Below are positions 36,847-45,128 of a DNA stretch of 64,000 bases, piece by piece. A model generated the notes under the pieces. It did not search any database. It was not told the DNA's origin and saw only the letters and a program-made list of their open reading frames with translations. Positions within the stretch are counted from its first letter, which is position 1. Each line of letters starts with the position of its first letter. The position numbers and the translations under genes are program-made. This DNA is from Shimazuella soli. Lineage in GTDB: Bacteria > Bacillota > Bacilli > Thermoactinomycetales > Thermoactinomycetaceae. The stretch spans positions 372,001-436,000 of the forward strand of contig NZ_JAKWBN010000002.1 of assembly GCF_022511585.1 (NCBI RefSeq). The letters are read 5' to 3'.

Positions 36847-36868
36847 GCTATTATCACCACCGCTAGTA

Positions 36869-36888
36869 ATGTCAGTACTGACTGTAAT
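36869..36888. promoter_or_regulatory. TetR operator upstream of tetR
   Basis: ATGTCAGTACTGACTGTAAT contains the perfect palindrome GTCAGTACTGAC and shares GTCAGTASTGACTGT with the site before the efflux gene, in the same orientation. Confidence 0.6.
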
Positions 36889-36957
36889 TAATACTAATTC
36901 ATTTCTTAACACTTGTCAATATAAATGGTGATTCATGATAATTTTTCTCTTCGTAAT

Positions 36958-36986
36958 ACAAAAGAATCCTCTATGGATTCTTTTGT
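36958..36986 (-). terminator. Terminator of the GNAT gene
   Basis: ACAAAAGAATCC and GGATTCTTTTGT form a perfect 12-bp stem with a five-base loop, 9 bp beyond the stop of the acetyltransferase gene. Confidence 0.75.
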
Positions 36987-36994
36987 ACTTTCAT

Positions 36995-37561
36995 CTATTG
37001 ATTGTTCTGTTTGTCTTCCCACTCACTTCGTAATAACCCCATGATGATTCGGTCATAGCTGCTGCCATCTCGAAGTACAGCTGAGCGCATTCTTCCTTCT
37101 ATTATAAAGCCAGCTTTTTCATAAGTTTTGATCGCAGCATCGTTATATTCAATAACATCAAGCCCTACACGATTCAAATTAAGTTCGTGGAAAGCATAGC
37201 GCAGCATTACCTGTATGGCATCTCTTCCAAGTCCTCTGCGGCGATATTTTGGATCTCCAATGCCAATTGCCAAAAGCCCTGTTTGATTGTTCCATTCAAT
37301 GGAATGCAAGGCAATGAATCCGATGAGAACATCGTTTTCCAGCGTTCGTATAGCAAATTGAAAGCCATTTGGCATTCGACTTTGCAAGCGGTCTGGAGCT
37401 TGTATTTCGTTTAGTGTTTTTGGATAGGCAATATCGGTATCCAATTTCCGAAGTGTATCTGCATCTTCATACCAAGGTAACATTTCCATTGCATCATCTG
37501 CTCGAAACGAAGTCAATCGCACTTGGCTGCCATGAAAAAGTGAAGTTTGCTTTAATGTCAT
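36995..37561 (-). CDS. GNAT-family N-acetyltransferase (RimJ/RimL-like)
   Basis: A 188-residue acetyl-CoA-dependent acetyltransferase. The acetyl-CoA pyrophosphate loop is YRRRGLGRDAIQVML (near residue 112), followed by ELNLNRVGLDVIEYNDAAIKTYEKAGF, typical of RimJ/RimL and spermidine-type enzymes. The substrate is not predictable; an N-terminal amine of a protein or small molecule is likely. ATG 37561 follows GAGGGATAAAGAG. It has its own terminator and is unlinked to the neighbours. Confidence 0.85.
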   Translation of the reverse strand: MTLKQTSLFHGSQVRLTSFRADDAMEMLPWYEDADTLRKLDTDIAYPKTLNEIQAPDRLQSRMPNGFQFAIRTLENDVLIGFIALHSIEWNNQTGLLAIGIGDPKYRRRGLGRDAIQVMLRYAFHELNLNRVGLDVIEYNDAAIKTYEKAGFIIEGRMRSAVLRDGSSYDRIIMGLLRSEWEDKQNNQ

Positions 37562-37720
37562 CTCTTTATCCCTCTTTTTTTATAAAAATTATCACCTCAG
37601 TTGTTGACGAAACGTTAATCCCAATCATTGGCATCCATTCCTTTATGTAAGATGTAATAATTTTAAATCGATTTTCTTTTTATTTCAATGAAAAACAAAT
37701 ATAAGAGAGCCAAAAATATG

Positions 37721-38266
37721 TTATTCCAAGTCTTGTTTCGTTTGGAATGCTATTCTTGTCTCACTATCTTGGGAAATGAGAGTGAGCAGATCATCTAACT
37801 CAAGGAATACTTGCCACTTTTCTTTTTTGGAAATATCACTAATGTGCTGTACTATTTGGTCCTCTAAGTCTGTTAACCGTGTTCCTCTCCATACTTTGTC
37901 TGCAAGGCTTACGATCCAATCCTCTATAGTAGTTACTTTGCTTGTCCAAGATGAATGGGTGTAGGTAAATCTAGCAAGAGATGCTTTCATACCCTGTTCG
38001 ATTAAAAGTTGATAACCTAACTTTTCATGAGTAGAGCCTGGTTTTGTGATCTCATCTGTAGCGATTACTTTTCCAATATCATGTGTAGCAGCTCCAAAAA
38101 GAACGGCATTCTCGTCAAACTCTATCTGTGGATAATTTTTGTGAAGCCAAATGGTGATAGTTTTGGCGACATCGTATACCAAGCTTAAATGTGCTAGTAA
38201 TCGAGGAGGTATTTTGTGTTTGCCAGTAAGCTTAGAAATGATAGGGGAAAGATCAGTAGGATTCAT
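37721..38266 (-). CDS. HD-domain phosphohydrolase-like protein
   Basis: A 181-residue protein of the HD superfamily. ATHDIGKVIATDEI (near residue 58) carries the His-Asp metal pair, with an upstream His in ARLLAHLSLV and a later TYTHSSW supplying further ligands. The arrangement resembles small predicted metal-dependent phosphohydrolases of the YqeK/HDIG type. Substrate unknown. ATG 38266 follows AAGGAG. Single gene. Confidence 0.75.
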   Translation of the reverse strand: MNPTDLSPIISKLTGKHKIPPRLLAHLSLVYDVAKTITIWLHKNYPQIEFDENAVLFGAATHDIGKVIATDEITKPGSTHEKLGYQLLIEQGMKASLARFTYTHSSWTSKVTTIEDWIVSLADKVWRGTRLTDLEDQIVQHISDISKKEKWQVFLELDDLLTLISQDSETRIAFQTKQDLE

Positions 38267-38410
38267 ATTTTTACTCCTTAGCAGTTTTCTACATTTTATC
38301 TGATATCAAGGATCTGCCATATACCTTTTTGAGCACAACAAAAAAACACATTTAACTTCAGGAATGTGTTGTACACTTTCGATATTTACTCCTAAAACGA
38401 CGGTGGCGCT

Positions 38411-38896
38411 CTAGATCACTTCCGGGATTTCCACATACGCTGTGTATAGAAGAGTGATCTCCCAGAGGAGGGAACCGAAGCCTTCGAGAGGAGTCTCAGG
38501 GTCGTGGCCTTCGTTGATCTTCTCGATTGCTCCATTGATCTTGGTACATAGAGCGTTTGTCCGATCATAGTCAGGACTTTTCTGGATCAGTTCGATCAAA
38601 TCCTCACGATTCTACATCACATCGATCTTTGCTTGGTTATCGTCATGAAGCGGCAGAACAGCCTGGAACGCTGGTTCCAGATCGTGCAGGAGAGAGGTCA
38701 GCCTCTTCTGGATTTCTGATTCGAGTTGCTCCTTGATCGACTGGAGTGTCGAGTTCTTCTCTTCTGTCCTTCGAATCTTGGCCTTGATCTCTGCGATTTG
38801 GGCCACAAACGGACCAAAATTCCTCAAAATTAGCTCCACTTCGTGCAGAAAGGGACATTTGGTTTCATTATAGCCAATCGAATTTAAATATTTCAA
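38411..38896 (-). pseudogene. Broken higher-G+C gene with one in-frame TAG
   Basis: One reading frame runs from 38896 to 38411 but is interrupted by a single TAG at 38612-38614. The upstream part gives about 94 codons and the downstream part, in the same frame, continues NREDLIELIQKSPDYDRTN... to a TGA/TAG end. The product would be ~160 residues, with a coiled-coil first half (AEIKAKIRRTEEKNSTLQSI...) and a helical second half. G+C and codon use (ATC, CTG, GAG, TTC) are higher than in neighbours, except for the first ~15 codons which are A/T-rich, so the true 5' end may be lost. It lies directly upstream of and divergent from spoIIGA. No family recognised. Amber readthrough is possible but decay is likelier. 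Confidence 0.5.
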
Positions 38897-38938
38897 ATAA
38901 AAATATCCATCATACTTGCATGCCGTAATTTTTTCTTT

Positions 38939-39005
38939 TTCGTCAAAAGAATCAAAAATAGTTAGGCAAGTTTCAACAGACTTAGCAATATATATCTTTT
39001 ATACT
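38939..39005 (+). promoter_or_regulatory. Spo0A-type sporulation promoter of spoIIGA-sigE
   Basis: TTCGTCA (38939-38945) is the reverse complement of TGACGAA, a match to the Spo0A box TGNCGAA. A second, weaker box (TTCAACA) overlaps a -35-like TTCAAC at 38972-38977. TATACT follows at 39000-39005, with a 22-bp spacer. The Bacillus subtilis spoIIG promoter likewise has a 22-bp spacer and a Spo0A site over its -35. Confidence 0.6.
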
Positions 39006-39041
39006 GCTTACGAAGGCCAAGGGAGAGAGGAGAGGGACTAG

Positions 39042-39950
39042 CTGGTTGTATATGCAGATGTCGTATTTGTTTTAAATGGTTGTATCGACTTTCTCTTACT
39101 GTGGCTGACCTCGGGCATACGGAAGGAGAGAACGACGGTACTTCGTTTGTTCTCTGCATCCCTTATCGGTGGTCTGTATGCAACTCTTCACCTGTGGCCT
39201 AATTTTACGCTAGCCTATACGCTTCCGGTTAAAATTTTGTCTTCCATCTTGATGATTTGGATCGTATTTGGTTATCGCAATCCGTTTGTATTTCTCCGAA
39301 CCTTAGGAGTTTTCTACTTTATTTGTTTTGTGACAGGCGGAGCGATGGTCGCACTGCATTATTTGCTTGCAGGGGATGCACAAGTAGCTGGTGGGATATT
39401 GTTTACTGAGACAAAAGGGTGGGGATCTCCTGTCTCTTGGGTTTTTATTATGATTGGTTTTCCACTCGTTTGGCTTTATACCAAGTTTTCCTTCCAATCA
39501 ATGAAAGAACGAGATCAGATTGAGCAGTATATGACTGCTGTTCGCATCCAAATACAAGGCAAAAGTTTTGAGTGCACTGGATTGGTAGATACTGGAAATC
39601 AACTGAGGGACCCCATTTCACGGGTACCTGTCATGTTAGTAGAAATGAAGCAGTTGATCGAATTTGTTCCCGAAGAAGTATATCAGATGTTTCTTTCAAA
39701 AGATTGGGAGCAGAGTTGGAGTGAGATTCCACCAGAGTGGATGGTCAAAATAAGAATTATCCCATATCGTGCAGCGAGAACCGATAGTGATATGATGATT
39801 GCTTTTAAACCAGATCAGGTAGAGATATGGAAAGAAGATCAGTGGAATAATGTTGGGAAAATCCTCATAGGAATAGATGTCGGGCAATTATCTACTGATG
39901 GTTCCTATCAGGCGATTATTCATCCTTCCTGTTTATCCATTGTTAGTTAA
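39042..39950 (+). CDS. spoIIGA: Sigma-E processing aspartic protease SpoIIGA, CTG start
   Basis: A 302-residue mother-cell membrane protease that activates pro-sigma-E. The N-terminal half has five membrane segments; the C-terminal half has the retropepsin-like motif [11 protein letters not shown] with the catalytic Asp (equivalent to DSGN in Bacillus). The family N-terminus (M-K-I-Y-L-D-V-I-W in Bacillus) is recovered only if translation begins at CTG 39042, giving [20 protein letters not shown]; an in-frame TAG immediately precedes it and AGGAGAGG lies 6-8 bp upstream. The first conventional start (39147) would remove the first membrane helix. sigE begins 13 bp after the stop. Confidence 0.85.
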   Translation: MVVYADVVFVLNGCIDFLLLWLTSGIRKERTTVLRLFSASLIGGLYATLHLWPNFTLAYTLPVKILSSILMIWIVFGYRNPFVFLRTLGVFYFICFVTGGAMVALHYLLAGDAQVAGGILFTETKGWGSPVSWVFIMIGFPLVWLYTKFSFQSMKERDQIEQYMTAVRIQIQGKSFECTGLVDTGNQLRDPISRVPVMLVEMKQLIEFVPEEVYQMFLSKDWEQSWSEIPPEWMVKIRIIPYRAARTDSDMMIAFKPDQVEIWKEDQWNNVGKILIGIDVGQLSTDGSYQAIIHPSCLSIVS

Positions 39951-39963
39951 GGAGGTAGTCATA

Positions 39964-40686
39964 TTGTTAGTCAAATGGAGATTGTTTGCACAATTGTTCT
40001 GGTACCGTTTCCTTATACACATGGGACTGCGTGGACGTGAAATTTACTACATTGGTGGAAGTGAAGCACTGCCCCCTCCATTATCGAGAGAAGAAGAAGA
40101 GCATTTACTCGTTCGGCTTCCAAGTGGGGATGCAGCAGTACGGGCAATGTTGATCGAGCGAAACTTGCGGCTGGTTGTCTATATTGCTCGAAAGTTTGAA
40201 AATACTGGAATCAATATTGAAGATCTGGTTTCGATTGGAACGATCGGTCTTATCAAAGCTGTCAATACATTTGATCCTAGTAAAAAAATCAAACTAGCTA
40301 CCTATGCATCGCGTTGCATTGAAAATGAAATCCTCATGTTTCTGCGTCGTAATAATAAAATCCGTTCAGAAGTATCATTCGATGAACCTCTAAACACCGA
40401 TTGGGATGGCAATGAATTGTTGCTATCAGATATTTTGGGAACGGAAAATGACACGATCTATCGTGATATAGAGGACCAAGTCGACAAGAAAATTTTACGT
40501 TTGGCGCTCGATAGTTTAACGGAACGAGAACGAAAAATTATGGTTTTGCGTTTTGGATTAAATGGCGGGGAAGAGAAAACACAAAAAGATGTTGCAGATA
40601 TGTTGGGCATTTCACAATCTTATATTTCTCGACTGGAAAAAAGAATAATCAAACGATTACGCAAAGAGTTCAATAAGATGGTCTAG
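39964..40686 (+). CDS. sigE: Pro-sigma-E, early mother-cell sigma factor
   Basis: A 240-residue sporulation sigma factor made as an inactive precursor. The N-terminal ~27 residues ([20 protein letters not shown]) are the membrane-binding pro-sequence removed by SpoIIGA, just before [13 protein letters not shown], as in Bacillus. Region 2 ([35 protein letters not shown]) and region 4 ([32 protein letters not shown]) are intact. Start is TTG 39964 after AAGGAGGT; an upstream frame overlapping spoIIGA is not supported. Confidence 0.95.
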   Translation: MLVKWRLFAQLFWYRFLIHMGLRGREIYYIGGSEALPPPLSREEEEHLLVRLPSGDAAVRAMLIERNLRLVVYIARKFENTGINIEDLVSIGTIGLIKAVNTFDPSKKIKLATYASRCIENEILMFLRRNNKIRSEVSFDEPLNTDWDGNELLLSDILGTENDTIYRDIEDQVDKKILRLALDSLTERERKIMVLRFGLNGGEEKTQKDVADMLGISQSYISRLEKRIIKRLRKEFNKMV

Positions 40687-40809
40687 GGAAATCCTTGTAT
40701 TCCTTTGTTTTTTATCTGATGACATAAGAGGATGACTACTAACACAAATTAGTTAATTTACATTTTATGTATTTGAATTATATTTTTCCCTCTGAAGGAG
40801 ATACTTAAC

Positions 40810-40824
40810 ATGATTTCATCCTGA
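40810..40824 (+). CDS. Four-codon minicistron upstream of sigG
   Basis: ATG-ATT-TCA-TCC-TGA, with AAGGAG nine bases upstream. The TGA overlaps the start of TGAGGAGGG, the ribosome-binding site of sigG, whose TTG start is 13 bp further on. Ribosomes terminating here would sit on the sigG site, so translational coupling or competition is possible. It may be fortuitous. Confidence 0.35.
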   Translation: MISS

Positions 40825-40837
40825 GGAGGGACTTTTC

Positions 40838-41614
40838 TTGGCGCGAAACAAAGTAGAAATTTGTGGAGTAGATACATCCAAATTACCAGTCCTAAAAAAC
40901 CAGGAAATGAGAGAGCTGTTTCGCGAGTATCAGGCAGGAGATTTGGATTCCAGGGAAAAGCTAGTGAGTGGGAATCTCCGTTTGGTCCTGAGTGTTATTC
41001 AGCGATTCCATAACCGTGGGGAATGTGTAGATGATCTCTTTCAAGTAGGCTGTATAGGTCTGATGAAAGCGATTGATAACTTTGATTTAGGTCAAAATGT
41101 CAAGTTTTCTACCTATGCCGTTCCGATGATCATCGGGGAAATCCGTCGTTATTTACGAGATAATAACCCTATTCGAGTATCACGCTCTTTGCGAGATATT
41201 GCCTATAAAGCACTGCAAATGAGGGACAACCTTACCAACAGGCATTCCCGTGAACCCACCGTTCAAGAAATATCCAAAGCATTAGGTGTTCCCAAAGAAG
41301 ATGTCGTCTTTGCTCTAGATGCTATTCAAGATCCAGTTTCATTGTTTGAACCCGTCTTTCAAGATGGGGGAGACCCGATTTATGTGATGGATCAAATTAG
41401 TGATGAGAAAGCAAAAGATATTCAATGGGTAGAAGAAATCGCTTTAAAAGAAGCGCTCGCTAGGTTAAATGACCGGGAAAAAATGATCTTATCTATGCGT
41501 TTTTTTGAAGGAAAGACACAGATGGAAGTTGCCGATGAGATCGGTATCTCCCAAGCTCAAGTCTCTCGCTTGGAAAAAGCGGCGATTCATCAAATGCATC
41601 GCTATGTTACATAA
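40838..41614 (+). CDS. sigG: Late forespore sigma factor SigG
   Basis: A 258-residue sigma factor for late forespore genes. The N-terminus ARNKVEICGVDTSKLPVLKN is almost identical to Bacillus SigG. Regions 2 (NLRLVLSVIQRFHNRGECVDD, FSTYAVPMIIGEIRRYLRDN), 3 and 4 (LNDREKMILSMRFFEGKTQM, EIGISQAQVSRLEK) are complete. The start is TTG 40838 after GAGGAGGG, matching the weak UUG start of the Bacillus gene. It follows sigE after 150 bp containing a minicistron and has a terminator behind it. Confidence 0.96.
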   Translation: MARNKVEICGVDTSKLPVLKNQEMRELFREYQAGDLDSREKLVSGNLRLVLSVIQRFHNRGECVDDLFQVGCIGLMKAIDNFDLGQNVKFSTYAVPMIIGEIRRYLRDNNPIRVSRSLRDIAYKALQMRDNLTNRHSREPTVQEISKALGVPKEDVVFALDAIQDPVSLFEPVFQDGGDPIYVMDQISDEKAKDIQWVEEIALKEALARLNDREKMILSMRFFEGKTQMEVADEIGISQAQVSRLEKAAIHQMHRYVT

Positions 41615-41658
41615 ATAAAAGTGGATTTAACATAACTTAGATAGATGAAAAACAGCAA

Positions 41659-41688
41659 ACCAGTGCTATATAGCACTGGTTTTAAAAT
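41659..41688 (+). terminator. Terminator after sigG
   Basis: ACCAGTGCTATATAGCACTG plus GT is a perfect 22-bp palindrome (41659-41680), followed by TTTAAAATTG. It may serve the convergent gene as well. Confidence 0.75.
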
Positions 41689-41730
41689 TGACTATTTCGG
41701 GGAGGGTCTTTATCCTCTGACCGCGGTCGC

Positions 41731-42678
41731 TTATGATGTTTTGTTTCGGCGATACATTACTATTCCGATAATGAGGAGAGTAGCTCCAACTACAATCATA
41801 AGGGGATAGCTGGTAGCTGTTTTGGGTAGTGCTCCACCATTTGATACAGCTTTAGTCGTATCATTTGTAGTTTTAGTAGGTTGTGGTTTTGTGTCTGTAT
41901 TTGAGTTACCAGGGTTAGGTTTAGGATTTTCCGTATTGTTATCATTACCTGGTGTTTGAGTAGAAGCGTTTTTTACATTAAACATTTTAGCGTAATCAAA
42001 TTTGATAACTTCATCGTCATGCATGTGGCCATTAAAATAGAAGGTTACTTTATATGTTCCATCTTTGAAATCGGGAAAAGCATGGGAAAATTTGAATCCA
42101 TCTACATCTTTCTTACTATACTTGCCAACTACTTTTCCTTTTTCATCTTGTACCTTTATCTTCCAATCTCCGCGCAACTTATCGATATTGGTTACATTAA
42201 TTTTAAATCGATCTTTTCCTTTGATCGAATTATCATAGGTGATTTTTAGACCAAAGATTTTAAATTGATCTGTCAAGGTCATTTCTTTCCCATCTACTTT
42301 ACCCGAAAAATCAACCTTCACATTCAACGCGTCCCCAAACTTATATCCTTTTTTCAAAGGAATATTTAGAGAGGTTCCATTATGCTGTTTGGATGCTTGC
42401 TGGACTCCATTGTAATAATAAGTCCAAGTTCCTTCTGCTATTGTCGCATTTTCTATTGTTGCTGTTAGTTGTTTTTTCTTTGTATTTATATCGGTAATCT
42501 TCAACTTTACATGATCATCTTGTTTTTGCACTTGCTGATTAGAATTTAAATTATCCGTTACATTCTGAATGATGTTGTTATTATTCGTATTGGATTCAGC
42601 AAAAATGGTAGATGGAGCATTAGAAATCAAGAAAAAAGTAAAAAGAAAAGTAATCAAAGGAATAGTAAATCTTTTCAT
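41731..42678 (-). CDS. Sortase-anchored surface protein (LPKTA motif)
   Basis: A 315-residue exported protein: signal peptide (residues 1-28, ending TIFAES), an Asn/Gln-rich start, two to three beta-rich repeats related to NEAT/DUF-type strands (for example KLKITDINTKKKQLTATIEN and FKINVTNIDKLRGDWKIKVQ), a Pro/Asn/Thr linker (about 235-275), then LPKTA, a hydrophobic segment and RRNKTS. This is the cell-wall sorting signal; Ala at the last position is the form used by some class D sortases. The beta domains alternate WTYYYNGVQQ and FYFNGHMHD-like strands and resemble NEAT haem-binding domains, but the haem tyrosine motif is not evident. Ligand unknown. No sortase gene lies in the window. Confidence 0.75.
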   Translation of the reverse strand: MKRFTIPLITFLFTFFLISNAPSTIFAESNTNNNNIIQNVTDNLNSNQQVQKQDDHVKLKITDINTKKKQLTATIENATIAEGTWTYYYNGVQQASKQHNGTSLNIPLKKGYKFGDALNVKVDFSGKVDGKEMTLTDQFKIFGLKITYDNSIKGKDRFKINVTNIDKLRGDWKIKVQDEKGKVVGKYSKKDVDGFKFSHAFPDFKDGTYKVTFYFNGHMHDDEVIKFDYAKMFNVKNASTQTPGNDNNTENPKPNPGNSNTDTKPQPTKTTNDTTKAVSNGGALPKTATSYPLMIVVGATLLIIGIVMYRRNKTS

Positions 42679-42942
42679 GTAGGTACCTCCTGTAGTCCTT
42701 ATTTCAAATAGTTAAGTATATGATTCTTTTTCTCCCCCTATATGCCTACTATATGTGTAATGAAACGATTGATCTATTGGTAAATCATACATTTTAATAG
42801 GAAAATTTGTAATTCCAAAATAATGACACCATTAAAATTCATAATTGGATAACTTTTTGGTTGCTGAGTGCTATCTCTTGTGTCTAGTACGTGATAGGGG
42901 ATTTATTGAATTCGAAAATATTGTTTTAAAAGTTTTTTTATC
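42679..42942. other. Intergenic stretch upstream of the surface-protein gene
   Basis: A/T-rich, no convincing gene; contains the promoter of the minus-strand surface protein. The reading frame seen across 42845-43207 runs through the repeat element and is not a credible gene. Confidence 0.5.
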
Positions 42943-43138
42943 GAGCCTGTTGCATTATTCGTCTCAAAAGCGCAGATGTGCACCTCAGACAAGGGCACAA
43001 GTCTCGCTAGGTCGCTGTGCTCCTAGTCTCGCTTTGTGTGGGTGGAGCGTCCTTTGTGTTTTTTCAACAACAGACGCGGAAAACACACATCAAGCGACCT
43101 TATCCAGTGTTCTTCAAATCTATTTATGCAACAGCCTC
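42943..43138. mobile_element. MITE-like element with 13-bp terminal inverted repeats
   Basis: GAGCCTGTTGCAT (42943-42955) and ATGCAACAGCCTC (43126-43138) are inverted repeats with one mismatch, bounding 196 bp. TATC occurs directly outside both ends, a likely 4-bp target duplication. The interior is G+C-richer, has no coding potential for a transposase and matches a degenerate copy at 31818-31940 in reverse orientation. The CTGTTGCA core resembles ends of several IS families, so a non-autonomous element is inferred. The remaining ~110 bp to ylmC hold its promoter. Confidence 0.55.
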
Positions 43139-43252
43139 TATCATAAAGAGAATAAACACTTTCTAAATTTGATCAAAAGAAGGGAAGAGTGTTTAACGAG
43201 AATGTAGCTTCATATATATAATTTATATGGTTGACATTGGGGAGTTGCGGAT

Positions 43253-43522
43253 ATGATGAAGATATCAGAGTTACAGGCAAAAGATGTAGTCAATATTGCG
43301 GATGGAAAGAAATTAGGGCAGATTCAGGACTTGGAGCTTGATTTAAAACAAGGGCTCATCAAGGCTATTGTTGTCCCGACAGAGCAGAAGTTGTTCAGCT
43401 GGTTATCAAGCGGGCAGGAAGTAGTCATCCCATGGAATCAAATTGTAAAAATTGGTTCAGATGTTATATTGGTTCGTTTAGGTAACAGATACCAAGAAAT
43501 GGATGCTTATACACAAAAATAA
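43253..43522 (+). CDS. ylmC: PRC-barrel protein YlmC/YmxH
   Basis: An 89-residue single PRC-barrel domain protein (SELQAKDVVNIADGKKLGQI, VIPWNQIVKIGSDVILV), conserved at this position after sigG in sporulating Bacillales and implicated in sporulation. Two adjacent ATGs (43253, 43256) are possible starts after GGGGAG. It is followed after 83 bp by pgeF. It leads the ylm run but may have a separate promoter. Confidence 0.88.
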   Translation: MMKISELQAKDVVNIADGKKLGQIQDLELDLKQGLIKAIVVPTEQKLFSWLSSGQEVVIPWNQIVKIGSDVILVRLGNRYQEMDAYTQK

Positions 43523-43605
43523 CAAGATTCCTTAATAGGAATCACTTTTTTGTTTTGGTGTAGTCTCTTTTGAAATGTTAAGATAAGACATAGGAGGCTA
43601 TCTGC

Positions 43606-44418
43606 ATGGAACCATTTGTATTATATAGTAAAAATCATCCCTATTTGCATTTAGCGCAATGGGAATCAACCTTTCCACACTTGGTTGTTGGTATGAGTAC
43701 ACGAACCGAGGAGAATCGAAATTATGCTTTACATGTTGGAAATGATCCCGAACAAGTAATTACCAATCGGCAAGGCTTGGCAAAGTCTTTATCTTTTCCT
43801 TTTGAAAGTTGGACTTGTGGAGAACAAGTTCATCAAGATCATATTGAATTGGTTACAAGTGCTGACCGCGGAAAAGGAAGGGAAACACGAGATTCTGCGT
43901 TCGCTTGTACAGATGGACTTATCACGGATGAGTCTGATATATTGTTAGCCTCATTTTATGCAGATTGTGTACCTCTTTTCTTTTATAGCCCTGATCTGGA
44001 TATGATTGGGGTCGCTCACGCAGGATGGAAAGGTACTGCGGCCAACATTGGTGTGAGCATGATAAAAAAATTTCTCAAGTTAGGAGCGGATAAAAAACAA
44101 ATTTTGGCAGCAATAGGTCCATCTATTGGCAATTGTTGTTATGAAGTAGATGACCGTGTGATGGAACCGCTTTATCAGTTGTTGCCAAAAGCATTTGAAG
44201 AGTCTATATTTATACCTACAACACAAGGACATTATCGCCTAGACCTAAAGAAAGCAAATCAACATTTACTTTTATCTATAGGACTGGCCCATGAGCAGAT
44301 TTTGGTAAGTAATCGATGTACCCAATGTGAAGAAACTCTGTTTTTTTCTCATCGAAGAGAGGCAGCAAACGCAGGGAGAATGGTTGCTTTTATTGGGAAA
44401 AAAAGGAGTAAGGAATGA
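43606..44418 (+). CDS. pgeF: Laccase-domain peptidoglycan-editing / purine nucleoside phosphorylase-type protein
   Basis: A 270-residue member of the YlmD/YfiH multicopper-oxidase-like family. The conserved zinc-binding residues are seen in EQVHQDHIE, YADCVPLFFYS, HAGWKGT and NRCTQC. Members have nucleoside phosphorylase/adenosine deaminase activity and, in E. coli, remove wrongly incorporated residues from peptidoglycan precursors. ATG 43606 follows AGGAGG. It overlaps ylmE by four bases (ATGA). Confidence 0.88.
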   Translation: MEPFVLYSKNHPYLHLAQWESTFPHLVVGMSTRTEENRNYALHVGNDPEQVITNRQGLAKSLSFPFESWTCGEQVHQDHIELVTSADRGKGRETRDSAFACTDGLITDESDILLASFYADCVPLFFYSPDLDMIGVAHAGWKGTAANIGVSMIKKFLKLGADKKQILAAIGPSIGNCCYEVDDRVMEPLYQLLPKAFEESIFIPTTQGHYRLDLKKANQHLLLSIGLAHEQILVSNRCTQCEETLFFSHRREAANAGRMVAFIGKKRSKE

Positions 44419-45104
44419 TAGAGATGGAACATTTTTCAAAAAGGATTGCGGAAATTAGGCATCGTGTTGAAAAAGCATGTGAACGTGCCGGTCGTAGTCC
44501 TGATGAAGTAAATATAGTAGCTGTTACCAAATATGTCGATACAGAAATAACCAATCAAGTGATGAATGCTGGATGTCTGCATATTGGAGAAAGTCGTGTG
44601 CAACAAGCAGTGCCAAAATGGAAACAGCTTGGAGACAGAGGGACTTGGCATTTCATCGGCCATCTTCAGAGGAACAAAGCAAAAGATATTGTTGGACGTT
44701 TTGAATATTTACATGCATTAGAAAGTTTACAGCTGGCAGCTGAATTAGATAAAAGATGTGCTGCGCTATCGACTAAGATAAAATGCTTTATTCAAGTAAA
44801 TGTATCTGGAGAAAAAACAAAATTTGGAATTTCTCCTGCCGAATTAAATGATTTTGCAGGGTCAATGGCGAATTTTTCACATATTGAGCTTGCGGGTCTG
44901 ATGACTATGGCACCAAATACTCCTGATCGAGAAGAAGTGCGACCCGTTTTTCGGGAGTTGAGACACTTGCAAAAAGAGTTACAGCGCCAGCAATTTGCTG
45001 TCCCACATTTATCGATGGGCATGTCGCAAGATTTTGAGGTAGCTATCGAAGAAGGAGCTACTTTTGTGCGATTAGGTTCTATTCTAGTGGGGACAAGCTC
45101 TTAG
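44415..45104 (+). CDS. ylmE: PLP-binding homeostasis protein YlmE (YggS/PROSC family)
   Basis: A 229-residue alanine-racemase-fold protein that holds pyridoxal phosphate and buffers its level in the cytosol. The Schiff-base lysine is in VNIVAVTKYVD (about residue 37). HFIGHLQRNKAKDI, FIQVNVSGEKTKFG and LSMGMSQDFEVAIEEGATFVRLGS are family signatures. It starts in an ATGA overlap with pgeF and ends 24 bp before sepF. Confidence 0.92.
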   Translation: MIEMEHFSKRIAEIRHRVEKACERAGRSPDEVNIVAVTKYVDTEITNQVMNAGCLHIGESRVQQAVPKWKQLGDRGTWHFIGHLQRNKAKDIVGRFEYLHALESLQLAAELDKRCAALSTKIKCFIQVNVSGEKTKFGISPAELNDFAGSMANFSHIELAGLMTMAPNTPDREEVRPVFRELRHLQKELQRQQFAVPHLSMGMSQDFEVAIEEGATFVRLGSILVGTSS

Positions 45105-45128
45105 ACGCCCGGTAGGGAGGAGAGGATT

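Noticed and set aside
42845-43207. Open frame of 120 codons across the MITE-like element
   Set aside because: It runs through both inverted ends of the repeat, has no ribosome-binding site and no protein-like composition.
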